The notes below the pieces were generated by a model that saw only the letters and a program-made list of their open reading frames with translations, ran no database searches and was not told where the DNA came from. This document shows positions 6,340 through 14,862 of a stretch of 19,399 nt of DNA, in pieces (the first letter of the stretch is position 1; each line of letters opens with the position of its first letter). The stretch is taken from contig NZ_SJDU01000005.1 of NCBI RefSeq assembly GCF_005518285.1, positions 1-19,399 on the forward strand, read 5' to 3'. Both the position numbers and the translations under genes were made by a program. The DNA comes from Brachyspira catarrhinii. GTDB taxonomy: Bacteria; Spirochaetota; Brachyspiria; Brachyspirales; Brachyspiraceae.

Positions 6340-8754
6340 TTAACCGTTTAATTCCACGGGCATAGTGATGATAAACGCCGTTGATTTGAAACTTCCGTTT
6401 ACGCTTTTAACCGCTATGCTTCCGCCATGAGCTTCGACTATTCTTTTTGATACGGCGAGTCCTATTCCGATTCCATGACTTTTTGTGGTGAAAAACGGCG
6501 TGAATAATTTTTTTATTACATCTTCTTCAATATAAGAATTGGTATTTTCCACTATTACATCAATCATAGATTCTCTGTAAGAATTGTCGGAAAATGTAGC
6601 GCTTATTATCGCGTCTTTTTCGTCTTCTATCGCGTCAATAGCGTTTATGATTAAATTGATTATTACATCGTTCATTCTGTTATAATCCCACCTTACGCTA
6701 ATTTCTTTAGTCGCATTAACCGCGTAGAATTTTATTTTTTTACCGCTTTTCTTTATATATTCTTTAGCCAATATATTTATGTATTTTACCATATCGTCAA
6801 CTTTAAATGTTTCGGGAACTAAATTGATGCTTTTTGCGAAAGTTAAATTTCTTTGAATATAATTTTCCAATTTATTAATTTCTTCGACTATAATTTTCGC
6901 ATATTCGCTCGTTTTTTCGTCCGAACTTACTTTTACGAGTCGGTTTGCAAATCCCGATATTGGAACTACGAAATTTCTTAAATTATGAGCCATAGAAGAA
7001 CTCATCTCTCCTATCATAGCCAAACTTTTAATATCGAATAAACTTTTTTGAGCCGCTTTCAAATCGTTATGACTCTTTTCTATTTCGTTGTATAAATAAG
7101 AATATTCCAAAGCGACCGCCGCCTGACGCCCGAACATTTTTAAGTATTCCAAATCGTCATCCGTTATCGGAACATTATTGTATATATTGTCTACGACCAT
7201 CATTCCCATACAATTATTAGCGTCCATTATTGGAATTATCGCAAAAGGATTATAACCGAATATGTCGGTATAACTTCTTATCTGTTCAGCCCATTTGTCG
7301 TCTACGGATTTTACATTTACGCTTTCTTTATTTTCAAATATATAAGAAAATAATTGACATTTTTCGTTGTTTGGAATAACCGTGTTTAAGAATTTTTGAT
7401 TCAAATCCCATGAGCCTTCTAAATCGCTTCTTTCAAAAGAGAGCATAAGTTTTTCTCTCAAACCGTATTTGTCCATCGTTTTCATTTTATTCCAAATATT
7501 TCCCGCATCGCTTGCGTCTTTCGGAGCTATGCACATTCTTCCTCTGAAAACATTAAATTCTTTATCGTATAAAAAAGCGAAAGCTCTATTGAAAGCGAAA
7601 ACATCTCCGATAGTCGCTATCGTAAGTAGAATAAATAAAATGTCTTCCGTTTTCGACCTTTCTAATAATATGTTGCTTATGTCGTATAAAGCGCTTAAAC
7701 GATTCATGTTTCTCGTATTTTTTTCGTTAGCCTTATTCAATTCTTCGTTTATTCTATTTAATTCAACCGTATTGTAATATTCCGACATTCTGCTCGATAT
7801 ATTCGCTAAAAGCGGTTTAAATAAATTCAAATCTTCTTTGTCGAAATCTCCCAAAGGATTCACGGCGTCCTTTATTTTGTCTATAACCGCAATATATCCT
7901 ATGCAATCGTTTCTTATTGAAATTCGATTAAATAAAATGGAACGATTTATAACATTCTTAAAATTTTCTCCGTCCTCATGTTTTTCTACATTATTTACAT
8001 AACCGACTTCCTTATCCAAATATTTATGCTCGTATTCTTTTTTCTCAAAAATCGAATAATCGAAATGATTGTCGAAACCGTAGGATGAAATCGTTTCAAA
8101 ATTGTAGCCTTCGTATCTTAATCTTATAAAAGTTTTGCTTGCGCTGAATATATTCGCAATATCCGAAGCCAAATCTTTTAAGTTGCTTTCAAATTTATCA
8201 ATATCGCTTAATTTCAAATATAATTCTCTAAGTAATTTTAATTGTTTTTCTTTTTCCTTATAAGTTACATTTTGCAATACATTGCTTACATATACGGCGA
8301 AATGTCCGATAAAATTTGTAAGTTCTTCTTTTACGCTTTTATAATATTCCGTTTTATCTTCTTTATTTCTGAAAACTATGATTCCTATAGGATTTTGACT
8401 CGTATGAATCGGTAGCGCTAATAAAGTTTGATAATCTGAAAATACTTCGACATTCGCAATATTTATATTTTTCCCTATATATTCTTTTCCGTTATATAAA
8501 ATTTCTTGAGCATTATTCATAGTTATTGGAAAATCCACTTTGCATACATAATATCTGTCGATTCCGTAAACGCCTCGCAATATCAAATATTCGCCTTTTG
8601 GAAAATAAACTTCTCCGCAATCGAAATTATAATACTTGCATATTTTTTCCAAAAACAAATCGACAACAATATCTATTTCGTTTGTATTTTCGGCAAAGAG
8701 CAAACCTTTAGACAAATTGGTAAAAAAAATTTCTATAGATTTTGTATTTTCCAT
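6340..8754 (-). CDS. Multi-GAF cytoplasmic sensor histidine kinase
   Basis: This 804-residue protein lacks membrane segments. The N-terminal 560 residues read as three GAF-like sensor domains (about 15-160, 185-330 and 365-555), with linker helices between them. The kinase core follows: a phosphoacceptor helix with H590 in MAHNLRN, an N box in NLIINAIDAIE (about 700-710), PFFTTK (753-758) and a G2 box GIGIGL (761-766). The usual G1 box (DxGxG) is replaced by NTNSYI at about 737-742, which lacks the canonical aspartate and glycines. It would sense a cytoplasmic signal and phosphorylate a response regulator, but none is encoded here, so it looks orphan. An AAGG ribosome site precedes the ATG. 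It starts 58 bases after the GH13 gene, probably in the same transcript. Confidence 0.88.
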   Translation of the reverse strand: MENTKSIEIFFTNLSKGLLFAENTNEIDIVVDLFLEKICKYYNFDCGEVYFPKGEYLILRGVYGIDRYYVCKVDFPITMNNAQEILYNGKEYIGKNINIANVEVFSDYQTLLALPIHTSQNPIGIIVFRNKEDKTEYYKSVKEELTNFIGHFAVYVSNVLQNVTYKEKEKQLKLLRELYLKLSDIDKFESNLKDLASDIANIFSASKTFIRLRYEGYNFETISSYGFDNHFDYSIFEKKEYEHKYLDKEVGYVNNVEKHEDGENFKNVINRSILFNRISIRNDCIGYIAVIDKIKDAVNPLGDFDKEDLNLFKPLLANISSRMSEYYNTVELNRINEELNKANEKNTRNMNRLSALYDISNILLERSKTEDILFILLTIATIGDVFAFNRAFAFLYDKEFNVFRGRMCIAPKDASDAGNIWNKMKTMDKYGLREKLMLSFERSDLEGSWDLNQKFLNTVIPNNEKCQLFSYIFENKESVNVKSVDDKWAEQIRSYTDIFGYNPFAIIPIMDANNCMGMMVVDNIYNNVPITDDDLEYLKMFGRQAAVALEYSYLYNEIEKSHNDLKAAQKSLFDIKSLAMIGEMSSSMAHNLRNFVVPISGFANRLVKVSSDEKTSEYAKIIVEEINKLENYIQRNLTFAKSINLVPETFKVDDMVKYINILAKEYIKKSGKKIKFYAVNATKEISVRWDYNRMNDVIINLIINAIDAIEDEKDAIISATFSDNSYRESMIDVIVENTNSYIEEDVIKKLFTPFFTTKSHGIGIGLAVSKRIVEAHGGSIAVKSVNGSFKSTAFIITMPVELNG

Positions 8755-8812
8755 ATAACTACCTTAATTTATTTTGAATTTATTTTAAAATTTATTTCGC
8801 ATTTATAAAATA

Positions 8813-10168
8813 TCAAACTCTAAAAATCTTTAATTGGTAAGGCGCTATTTCAATAGTTTCTTTTATATCTATTATATTATCGAATGAAATATCTTCTTTT
8901 ATATCAAATTTTTTGGCGTCAAATTCTTCCTTTTTGTCCGTTGTATTAACCACTATAAAAACCATGTCCTTTTCGTCCAAACTATATTTATAAAATTTTT
9001 TAATAGGATTTTTTATTTCTTCAATTTCTTCTTTATTTTCTTCGGAATTATTGTCGTTGTTGTCGTTATTTGCGTTTTTTAATTCTTCTTCTTTTTTCTT
9101 TTTTTCAATATTTTCCAAAACATCCAAAGAAACTATTTTTCCGCAATTTGAAAGTATAGGATTTTTTTTAATATAATTTCCCATATCTTTTATGAATTCG
9201 CTTATATCGAAATTTATTTTTTCAAAGTCTTTTTCGTTTCCGCCGACAACATTGCATCTTTTATAAAATCCGTATTCGTCTCCGAGAGTTATCATCCACA
9301 TATCGCAGACGATTGCCGTAAATAAAAAAGTTTGTTTCAATTTCCAAATATTGCCTTTATATTCCGTTATGAGTCTTTCCGTATCATGATTGCTTGGGAA
9401 GGCTATTTGTTTGCAATTTTCTCTCGCCGTGTCGTATTGTTCTATAAACCATTCGCTTTCGTAATCCCACCATTTCGCGCTGCTTGCCACATAATCGAAT
9501 CCCGCTTTTATCAAATCTTTTGTGTCCTCCAAAGAACATCCCAAACTTTCCGCAAAAAATATGATTTCTTTATTTTCTTTTTTCGCTTCGCTTATTAAAT
9601 ATTTCCATAATTCTTTATTGACTTTATAAGCCGCATCGCATCTGAAACCAGAAAATCCCAATTCCAAATTATGTTTAATAAGTTCTCTCCAATAATTCCA
9701 AATAGGATTTTCTATCTCTTCGTTATTTTCGTTTAGAATTGTTTTTTCGTTATTGAAAGAAGCCAAATCTCCCCATTCAATCCATTTGCCGTTATCCCAA
9801 GCGCCGGGCGAAACGAGTTGTCCGTCTTTTAATTTATACCAATCGAAATGTTCTTCCACTAAATTGCAATCTTTTGAAGAATGATTTATAACCAAATCTA
9901 TCATTAATTTTATATTATTTTTTTTGCAATATCGCGTAAAATCTTTTATCTCTTTTTCCGCTTCGATTCTTTCGGGGCTTGTAAAGAATGCGGGATTATA
10001 TTTGTAATAATCTTTTGTAGCGTATAAACTTCCGCTAAATCCTGGGTAAGTTATCGGGTTAATATAAACCCACTCGAAACCGATTTTTTTTATTCTGTCT
10101 ATATGCGAATACCAATTTTGAATGTTTCCCAATAAAGGGACAAATAAATTATAACTTAAAATATTCAT
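8813..10168 (-). CDS. GH13 alpha-amylase family enzyme, GlgE-like
   Basis: This 451-residue cytoplasmic protein is a GH13 (beta/alpha)8 enzyme. The conserved regions are DLVINH (91-96), GFRCDAA with nucleophile D178, FFAESLG with acid/base E207, and SNHDTERL with D262. The segment around FDYVASSAKWWD and the IAFPSNHDT motif resemble the GlgE maltosyltransferase group more than secreted amylases, but the N-terminal domains of full GlgE (about 650-700 residues) are absent. A function in cytoplasmic glycogen or maltodextrin metabolism is likely; the reaction (hydrolase or transferase) is open. An unusual low-complexity insert of K, E, N and D lies at about residues 355-386, before the C-terminal beta domain. 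No ribosome site is seen; the start is immediately preceded by TATAATACTTATA. Confidence 0.85.
   Translation of the reverse strand: MNILSYNLFVPLLGNIQNWYSHIDRIKKIGFEWVYINPITYPGFSGSLYATKDYYKYNPAFFTSPERIEAEKEIKDFTRYCKKNNIKLMIDLVINHSSKDCNLVEEHFDWYKLKDGQLVSPGAWDNGKWIEWGDLASFNNEKTILNENNEEIENPIWNYWRELIKHNLELGFSGFRCDAAYKVNKELWKYLISEAKKENKEIIFFAESLGCSLEDTKDLIKAGFDYVASSAKWWDYESEWFIEQYDTARENCKQIAFPSNHDTERLITEYKGNIWKLKQTFLFTAIVCDMWMITLGDEYGFYKRCNVVGGNEKDFEKINFDISEFIKDMGNYIKKNPILSNCGKIVSLDVLENIEKKKKEEELKNANNDNNDNNSEENKEEIEEIKNPIKKFYKYSLDEKDMVFIVVNTTDKKEEFDAKKFDIKEDISFDNIIDIKETIEIAPYQLKIFRV
9051..9068 (-). repeat. 9-bp tandem repeat inside the GH13 gene insert
   Basis: On the plus strand TTGTCGTTG and TTGTCGTTA are adjacent. 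On the coding strand they encode the repeated Asn-Asn-Asp units of the low-complexity insert. In-frame repeat slippage here would lengthen or shorten the insert without breaking the gene. Confidence 0.65.
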
Positions 10169-10175
10169 TATAAGT

Positions 10176-10181
10176 ATTATA
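10176..10181 (-). promoter_or_regulatory. Possible -10 box for the GH13 gene
   Basis: A perfect TATAAT on the minus strand ends seven bases before the ATG of the GH13 gene, which would put the transcription start within one base of the start codon. No good -35 box is found at 16-18 bases. A second TATAAT lies at 10188-10183. The region is so AT-rich that chance matches are likely. Confidence 0.35.
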
Positions 10182-10288
10182 TATTATAAATAAATAAAAA
10201 AACAGCCTATATTATTAGAATTATGTTTAATTGAACGCTTATTTATATGATTTTTATGGCTAAAAAGTTTAAAAAATTAAAAAAAGTG

Positions 10289-10316
10289 TTGACAAAATTT
10301 TTAAATATTGTATAAT
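10289..10316 (+). promoter_or_regulatory. str operon promoter P1
   Basis: A perfect TTGACA (10289-10294) and a perfect TATAAT (10311-10316) are separated by 16 bases. Upstream, 10261-10288 contains runs of A that resemble an UP element. The start would be near 10323, leaving a leader of about 235 bases before rpsL. Confidence 0.85.
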
Positions 10317-10448
10317 TTCATCACTTTCGTAAAAACGATTAAAGCGATTGGTATAAATATTAATTAATATCAACTGCTCGATATTAAATATATCGTTTCG
10401 TATTTAGGGATTAGCGATTTAAATGATAAAAGTTCCAATTATTTGGGC
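10317..10448 (+). other. Leader between the two str promoters, with small hairpins
   Basis: No gene was found in this stretch. It holds a 7-bp stem TTGGTAT/ATATCAA (10348-10354 with 10367-10373, one G-U pair), overlapping a 14-base perfect palindrome (10357-10370). A 6-bp stem CGATAT/ATATCG (10379-10384 with 10390-10395, 5-base loop) follows. None has a U-tract, so they are not obvious terminators. The rest of the 10169-10557 gap is accounted for by the promoters and AT-rich spacer. Confidence 0.45.
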
Positions 10449-10477
10449 TTGACATAAATTAGTTTTTGTTATATAAT
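10449..10477 (+). promoter_or_regulatory. str operon promoter P2
   Basis: A perfect TTGACA (10449-10454) and a perfect TATAAT (10472-10477) are separated by the optimal 17 bases. The start would be near 10484, leaving a leader of about 74 bases to the rpsL ATG. Confidence 0.88.
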
Positions 10478-10557
10478 TTTCGCTTATATAAAATAAAAAT
10501 TAATTAATGTTATTAATAAAATAGAAAAATAAAAAAGGTTAAGAGGTTTTATATTGT

Positions 10558-10932
10558 ATGCCTACAATTAATCAATTAATAAGGAAAGGGCGCAAGCGAA
10601 TATTGAATAAGACAAAATCGCCAGCGTTAATGAAATGCCCTCAAAGAGAAGGCGTATGCACTCGCGTGACTACGACTACTCCTAAAAAACCTAATTCGGC
10701 AATGCGTAAAATAGCCCGCGTTAGAATAACGAACGGAATAGAAGTGACGGCTTATATTCCAGGTATAGACCATACTTTGCAAGAACATAACCGCGTTTTG
10801 ATAAGAGGCGGAAGGGTTAAGGATTTGCCTGGATGTCGTTATCATATAGTTAGAGGTAGCAGAGAAGCTACGGGCGTTGAAAAGAGAATGAAGGCAAGAA
10901 GCAAATACGGAACTAAAAAACCTAAAGCTTAA
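10558..10932 (+). CDS. rpsL: 30S ribosomal protein S12
   Basis: This is a full-length 124-residue S12, the small-subunit protein at the decoding centre. The [13 protein letters not shown] segment has K43 and K44, and GGRVKDLPG has K88 and D89. K43 and K88 are the residues usually changed in streptomycin resistance, so both sites look wild type. D89 is the aspartate that RimO methylthiolates in other bacteria. An AAGAGG site lies 11 bases before the ATG. It is the first gene of the joined str-S10 operon, driven by two consensus promoters, and is followed 12 bases later by rpsG. Confidence 0.98.
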   Translation: MPTINQLIRKGRKRILNKTKSPALMKCPQREGVCTRVTTTTPKKPNSAMRKIARVRITNGIEVTAYIPGIDHTLQEHNRVLIRGGRVKDLPGCRYHIVRGSREATGVEKRMKARSKYGTKKPKA

Positions 10933-10944
10933 ACGGAGTAAATA

Positions 10945-11415
10945 ATGGCAAGAAGAAGAAGAGCGCAAATAAGAAAAATTGAAGCCGACCCGATTTACGG
11001 AAGCGATACGATAAGTAAATTTATAAATAAACTTATGTATGACGGTAAAAAGAGCAAGGCTGAAAATATATTTTATAAAGCGATGGATTTGGTTAAAGAT
11101 AAAACGGGCAAAGACGGACTTACGGCTTTTAACGAAGCTATAGGAAATATTAAACCTCGAGTAGAAGTAAAATCTAGAAGAGTCGGCGGTTCTACATATC
11201 AGGTTCCAGTTGATGTTCGTCCAGAAAGACAAAATTCATTGGCATTTAAATGGCTTATAAACGCTTCGAGAAAAAGGAGCGGGAAAAGTATGATTGAAAG
11301 ATTATCGAATGAAATAGTTGACGCTATTGACGGTAAGGGTAAAGCGGTTGAACAAAAAGAAACCGTTCATAGAATGGCAGAAGGCAATAAGGCTTTCGCT
11401 CATTTTAGGTGGTAA
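10945..11415 (+). CDS. rpsG: 30S ribosomal protein S7
   Basis: This is a full-length 156-residue S7, which binds the 3' domain of 16S rRNA and nucleates assembly of the 30S head. The basic N-terminus MARRRRAQ, the [12 protein letters not shown] segment that follows the RNA-binding region, and the C-terminal [13 protein letters not shown] are all typical. GGAG lies six bases before the ATG. In Escherichia coli S7 represses its own operon by binding between rpsL and rpsG. Here that gap is only 12 bases, so the same intergenic structure cannot be present in that form. Confidence 0.98.
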   Translation: MARRRRAQIRKIEADPIYGSDTISKFINKLMYDGKKSKAENIFYKAMDLVKDKTGKDGLTAFNEAIGNIKPRVEVKSRRVGGSTYQVPVDVRPERQNSLAFKWLINASRKRSGKSMIERLSNEIVDAIDGKGKAVEQKETVHRMAEGNKAFAHFRW

Positions 11416-11431
11416 TATAGGAGAAAATTAA

Positions 11432-13513
11432 GTGGCAAGACAGATTTCTTTGGAAAATACGCGTAATATCGGTATTATGGCTCATATAGATGCGGGAAAA
11501 ACCACTTTAAGCGAAAGAATATTATATTTTACGGGAAAAACTCATAAAATCGGCGAAGTGCATGAAGGCGCTGCGGAAATGGATTGGATGGAACAGGAGA
11601 GAGAAAGAGGAATTACTATCACATCTGCGGCAACCACATGTTTTTGGAATGGAAATCGTATTAATTTGATAGACACTCCGGGGCACGTTGACTTTACGGC
11701 AGAGGTTGAAAGGTCTTTAAGAGTTTTGGATAGTGCGGTTGGAGTTTTCTGTTCGGTTGGCGGAGTTCAGCCTCAAAGCGAAGCCGTTTGGAGACAAGCG
11801 AGCAATTATAAAATTCCAAGAGCGATTTTTGTAAATAAAATGGATAGAATTGGCGCTAATTTTTATTCCGTTTTGGAACAGACGAGAAATAGACTTAAAG
11901 CGAATAGTCATCCTGTCGTTATTCCTATAGGTTCTGAAAGCAATTTTGAAGGCGTTATTGATTTGGTAAAAATGAAAGAAGTGATTTGGACTTCGGAAGA
12001 CGGCATAAAGATGGAAGAAAGAGATATTAGAGCCGAATTGAAAGAGGAAGCCGAAAAATATAGAAACGAATTATTGGAAGCTATAGTAGAATATGACGAT
12101 GACGCTATGAATAAGTTTTTTGAAGGGGAAGAAATTGATATTCCTACTATAAAAAGACTCATAAGAACCGCGACTTTATCAGCTAACTTCTTCCCGATGT
12201 TTTGCGGAACCGCTTTCAAAAATAAAGGAATTCAAGTTTTGATAGACGCCGTTGTTGATTATTTGCCTTCTCCAATGGATAGAGGAGAGATTGAAGGAAC
12301 GGATTTGGAAGGGCATGAAATAGTTAGAAAAAGTTCGGACGATGAAAAATTTAGCGCTTTGGCGTTTAAGATAATGACGGACCCTCATGTTGGAAAAATC
12401 GCGTTTTTTAGAGTTTATTCTGGCAAACTTGAAGCTGGTTCTTATGTTTATAATGCGACTAAAGGAAAAAGAGAGCGTATTGGAAGAATACTTCAAATGC
12501 ATGCCAATAAAAGAGAAGAAATCGAAACGGTTTATTCGGGCGATATAGCCGCTGCGGTTGGATTAAAAGATACGACTACGGGAGACACTTTATGTCCAGA
12601 AAACGCTCCCATAATACTCGAAGCGATTAATTTTCCAGAACCCGTTATTAATGTCGCAATAGAACCTAAAACTAAAGGCGATAGAGATAAAATGTCAATC
12701 GCTTTATCGAGGCTTGCGGAAGAAGACCCTACTTTTAGAGTTAGTTTTGACGATGAAACGGGACAAACGATTATCGCTGGAATGGGAGAGTTGCATTTAG
12801 AGATAATATGCGATAGAATGAAGAGAGAATATAAGGTTGAAGCGAATGTCGGACGCCCTCAAGTTTCTTATAGAGAAGGAATCAAGAAAACGGTTGAAGT
12901 TCAAGGTAAATTTGTTCGTCAGTCGGGCGGTAAAGGACAATACGGCGATGTATGGTTGAGAGTGGGACCTAACGAAGCTAACGCTGGATTTAAATTTAAT
13001 AACGAGATAGTCGGAGGAGTTGTTCCGAGAGAATATATACCCGCGGTTGAAAAAGGATGTTTGGAAGCTATGAATACGGGAGTTTTGGCAAATTATCCAA
13101 TGCTTGATGTAATCGTTTCCGCTTTTGACGGTTCTTTTCACCCTGTGGATTCTTCCGAAATGGCATTTAAAATCGCCGCATCGATGGGTTTCAAAGAGGG
13201 TTGTAAAAAAGCGGACCCTTATTTGTTAGAGCCTATGATGAGCGTAGAGGTTATGACTCCCGAAGATTATATGGGAGATATTATAGGAGATTTGGCTTCA
13301 AGGAGAGGACAAGTTCATGGATTTACCGATAAATCGGGTTATAAATCCATAAACGCCACTGTGCCTCTTGCGGAAATGTTCGGTTATACGACAAGTATAA
13401 GAAATGTTTCGCAAGGAAGAGCGAGCTATACGATGCAGTTCTCTCATTATGAAGAAGTGCCTAAAAATGTAGCCGAAGAGATTATAGGCGCGAGAATGGG
13501 CAATAAAAGTTAA
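11432..13513 (+). CDS. fusA: Translation elongation factor G
   Basis: This 693-residue GTPase drives ribosomal translocation and, with recycling factor, ribosome release. The G motifs are intact: AHIDAGKTT (17-25), canonical switch I RERGITIT (57-64), DTPGH (81-85) and NKMD (135-138). Domains II-V continue to the typical C-terminus with [14 protein letters not shown]. The start is GTG, with an AGGAGA ribosome site seven bases upstream and 16 bases after rpsG; the [20 protein letters not shown] beginning fits the family. Its position in the str operon marks it as the main EF-G. Its canonical switch I contrasts with that of the neighbouring EF-Tu. Confidence 0.98.
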   Translation: MARQISLENTRNIGIMAHIDAGKTTLSERILYFTGKTHKIGEVHEGAAEMDWMEQERERGITITSAATTCFWNGNRINLIDTPGHVDFTAEVERSLRVLDSAVGVFCSVGGVQPQSEAVWRQASNYKIPRAIFVNKMDRIGANFYSVLEQTRNRLKANSHPVVIPIGSESNFEGVIDLVKMKEVIWTSEDGIKMEERDIRAELKEEAEKYRNELLEAIVEYDDDAMNKFFEGEEIDIPTIKRLIRTATLSANFFPMFCGTAFKNKGIQVLIDAVVDYLPSPMDRGEIEGTDLEGHEIVRKSSDDEKFSALAFKIMTDPHVGKIAFFRVYSGKLEAGSYVYNATKGKRERIGRILQMHANKREEIETVYSGDIAAAVGLKDTTTGDTLCPENAPIILEAINFPEPVINVAIEPKTKGDRDKMSIALSRLAEEDPTFRVSFDDETGQTIIAGMGELHLEIICDRMKREYKVEANVGRPQVSYREGIKKTVEVQGKFVRQSGGKGQYGDVWLRVGPNEANAGFKFNNEIVGGVVPREYIPAVEKGCLEAMNTGVLANYPMLDVIVSAFDGSFHPVDSSEMAFKIAASMGFKEGCKKADPYLLEPMMSVEVMTPEDYMGDIIGDLASRRGQVHGFTDKSGYKSINATVPLAEMFGYTTSIRNVSQGRASYTMQFSHYEEVPKNVAEEIIGARMGNKS

Positions 13514-13582
13514 TTAAGTAGCAAAAAAATTAAAATTAGAATAAATAAAAATCCTAAATAAAGGATAAATTGGAGGATAAAA

Positions 13583-14806
13583 ATGGCAGGAACTTATGAC
13601 GGTAAAAAAGTGCATGTAAATGTGGGAACAATAGGACACGTTGACCATGGTAAAACTACATTGACATCGGCAATAACGGCGGTATCATCCGCAATGTTTC
13701 CCGATACGGTTCAAAAAGTGGGTTACGATGCGGTTGCTAAAGCTTCCGAAAGTCAAGGTAGAAGAGACTCTACTAAAATTTTGACTATCGCGACTTCGCA
13801 TGTAGAATACGAATCGGATAATAGGCATTATGCCCATGTGGATTGTCCTGGACACGCCGACTATATTAAAAACATGATAACGGGAGCGGCTCAAATGGAC
13901 GGAGCTATACTCGTTGTATCGGCTGAAGACGGAGTTATGCCTCAAACTAAAGAGCATGTTCTTTTGTCAAGGCAAGTGGGCGTTAATTATATAGTCGTAT
14001 TCTTAAATAAGTGCGATAAATTGGACGACCCAGAAATGGCTGAAATAGTGGAAGCGGAAGTTGTGGATGTTTTGGACCATTACGGTTTTGACGGAAGCAA
14101 GACTCCTATCATTAGAGGAAGCGCTATTAAGGCTATTCAAGCTATCGAAGCGGGAAAAAATCCAAGAGAAGACGCCGATTGTAAATGTATAATGGACCTT
14201 TTGAACGCTTTGGATACTTATATTCCAGACCCAGTTAGAGAAGTTGATAAAGATTTCTTAATGTCTATAGAAGATGTTTATTCGATTCCTGGAAGAGGAA
14301 CTGTTGTTACGGGTAGAATTGAAAGAGGCAAAATCACTAAAGGAGACGAAGTTGAAATAGTAGGTTTGAGAGAGACTCAAAAAACTACTTGCACAGGCGT
14401 TGAAATGTTTAAGAAAGAAGTTGTCGGAATTGCTGGATATAATGTCGGTTGTCTTTTAAGAGGTATCGAAAGAAAAGCCGTTGAAAGAGGACAAGTATTG
14501 GCTAAACCTGGAACTATAACTCCGCATAAAAAATTTGAAGCGGAAGTTTATATTCTTAAAAAAGAAGAAGGCGGAAGGCATAGCGGTTTCGTAACTGGAT
14601 ATAGACCGCAAATGTATTTTAGAACTACGGATGTTACGGGGGTAATAAATTTGCCAGAAGGTTCTCAAATGATAATGCCGGGAGATAACGCTAATTTGAC
14701 TATAGAATTAATTAGCCAAATCGCTATGGAAGAGAAACAAAGATTCGCCATAAGAGAAGGCGGTAAAACCGTAGGTAACGGCGTTGTAACAAAAATTTTG
14801 GAGTAA
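13583..14806 (+). CDS. tuf: Translation elongation factor Tu, divergent switch I
   Basis: This 407-residue GTPase delivers aminoacyl-tRNA to the ribosome; E. coli EF-Tu is about 394 residues. GHVDHGKT (18-25), DCPGH with the catalytic histidine H91 (87-91) and NKCD (142-145) are intact, as are domains 2 and 3 ([29 protein letters not shown]). Switch I is abnormal. Where nearly all EF-Tu proteins read EE(K/R)ARGITINT, this one reads [17 protein letters not shown] (residues 55-71). That is about five extra residues, with Arg-Gly replaced by Lys-Ile. The Mg-binding threonine (T68) is kept. I recall a similar segment in Brachyspira EF-Tu. A perfect GGAGG lies six bases before the ATG; no separate promoter is visible in the 69-base gap after fusA. 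Confidence 0.97.
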   Translation: MAGTYDGKKVHVNVGTIGHVDHGKTTLTSAITAVSSAMFPDTVQKVGYDAVAKASESQGRRDSTKILTIATSHVEYESDNRHYAHVDCPGHADYIKNMITGAAQMDGAILVVSAEDGVMPQTKEHVLLSRQVGVNYIVVFLNKCDKLDDPEMAEIVEAEVVDVLDHYGFDGSKTPIIRGSAIKAIQAIEAGKNPREDADCKCIMDLLNALDTYIPDPVREVDKDFLMSIEDVYSIPGRGTVVTGRIERGKITKGDEVEIVGLRETQKTTCTGVEMFKKEVVGIAGYNVGCLLRGIERKAVERGQVLAKPGTITPHKKFEAEVYILKKEEGGRHSGFVTGYRPQMYFRTTDVTGVINLPEGSQMIMPGDNANLTIELISQIAMEEKQRFAIREGGKTVGNGVVTKILE

Positions 14807-14815
14807 GGATTTAAT

Positions 14816-14850
14816 AAGGGCGTAATATGAAAAATATAAATTATGCCCTT
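14816..14850 (+). promoter_or_regulatory. Stem-loop between tuf and rpsJ
   Basis: AAGGGCGTAAT (14816-14826) pairs with ATTATGCCCTT (14840-14850) over 11 bp, with a single G-U pair, around a 13-base loop that begins with an ATG. There is no U-tract after it, so it does not look like a standard terminator. The AAGGG on the 5' arm is ribosome-site-like and would be hidden in the stem. It may control translation, mark an RNA processing site, or attenuate the S10 half of the operon. Confidence 0.65.
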
Positions 14851-14862
14851 TATAATAAATGA
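14827..14862 (+). CDS. Possible 11-codon leader ORF before rpsJ
   Basis: ATG at 14827, six bases after AAGGG, opens [11 protein letters not shown] and ends at TGA (14860-14862). Its start lies in the loop of the tuf-rpsJ stem-loop, and ribosomes on it would disrupt the 3' arm. Translation is unproven, and so short an ORF can occur by chance. Confidence 0.25.
   Translation: MKNINYALYNK

Noticed and set aside
10320..10448. tRNA or small RNA gene between the two str promoters
   Set aside because: No TψC-loop consensus, acceptor stem or CCA end was found; the small hairpins are AT-rich and not arranged as a cloverleaf.
11717..13141. Open frames on the minus strand inside fusA, and similar ones in the other ribosomal operon genes
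   Set aside because: They lie fully within highly conserved genes, have no family resemblance or ribosome sites, and arise from codon bias of the real strand.
13514..13582. Separate tuf promoter in the fusA-tuf gap
   Set aside because: A TAGAAT-like box at 13537-13542 exists, but no acceptable -35 lies at the right distance; the ATCC/GGAT 4-bp stem is too weak to interpret.
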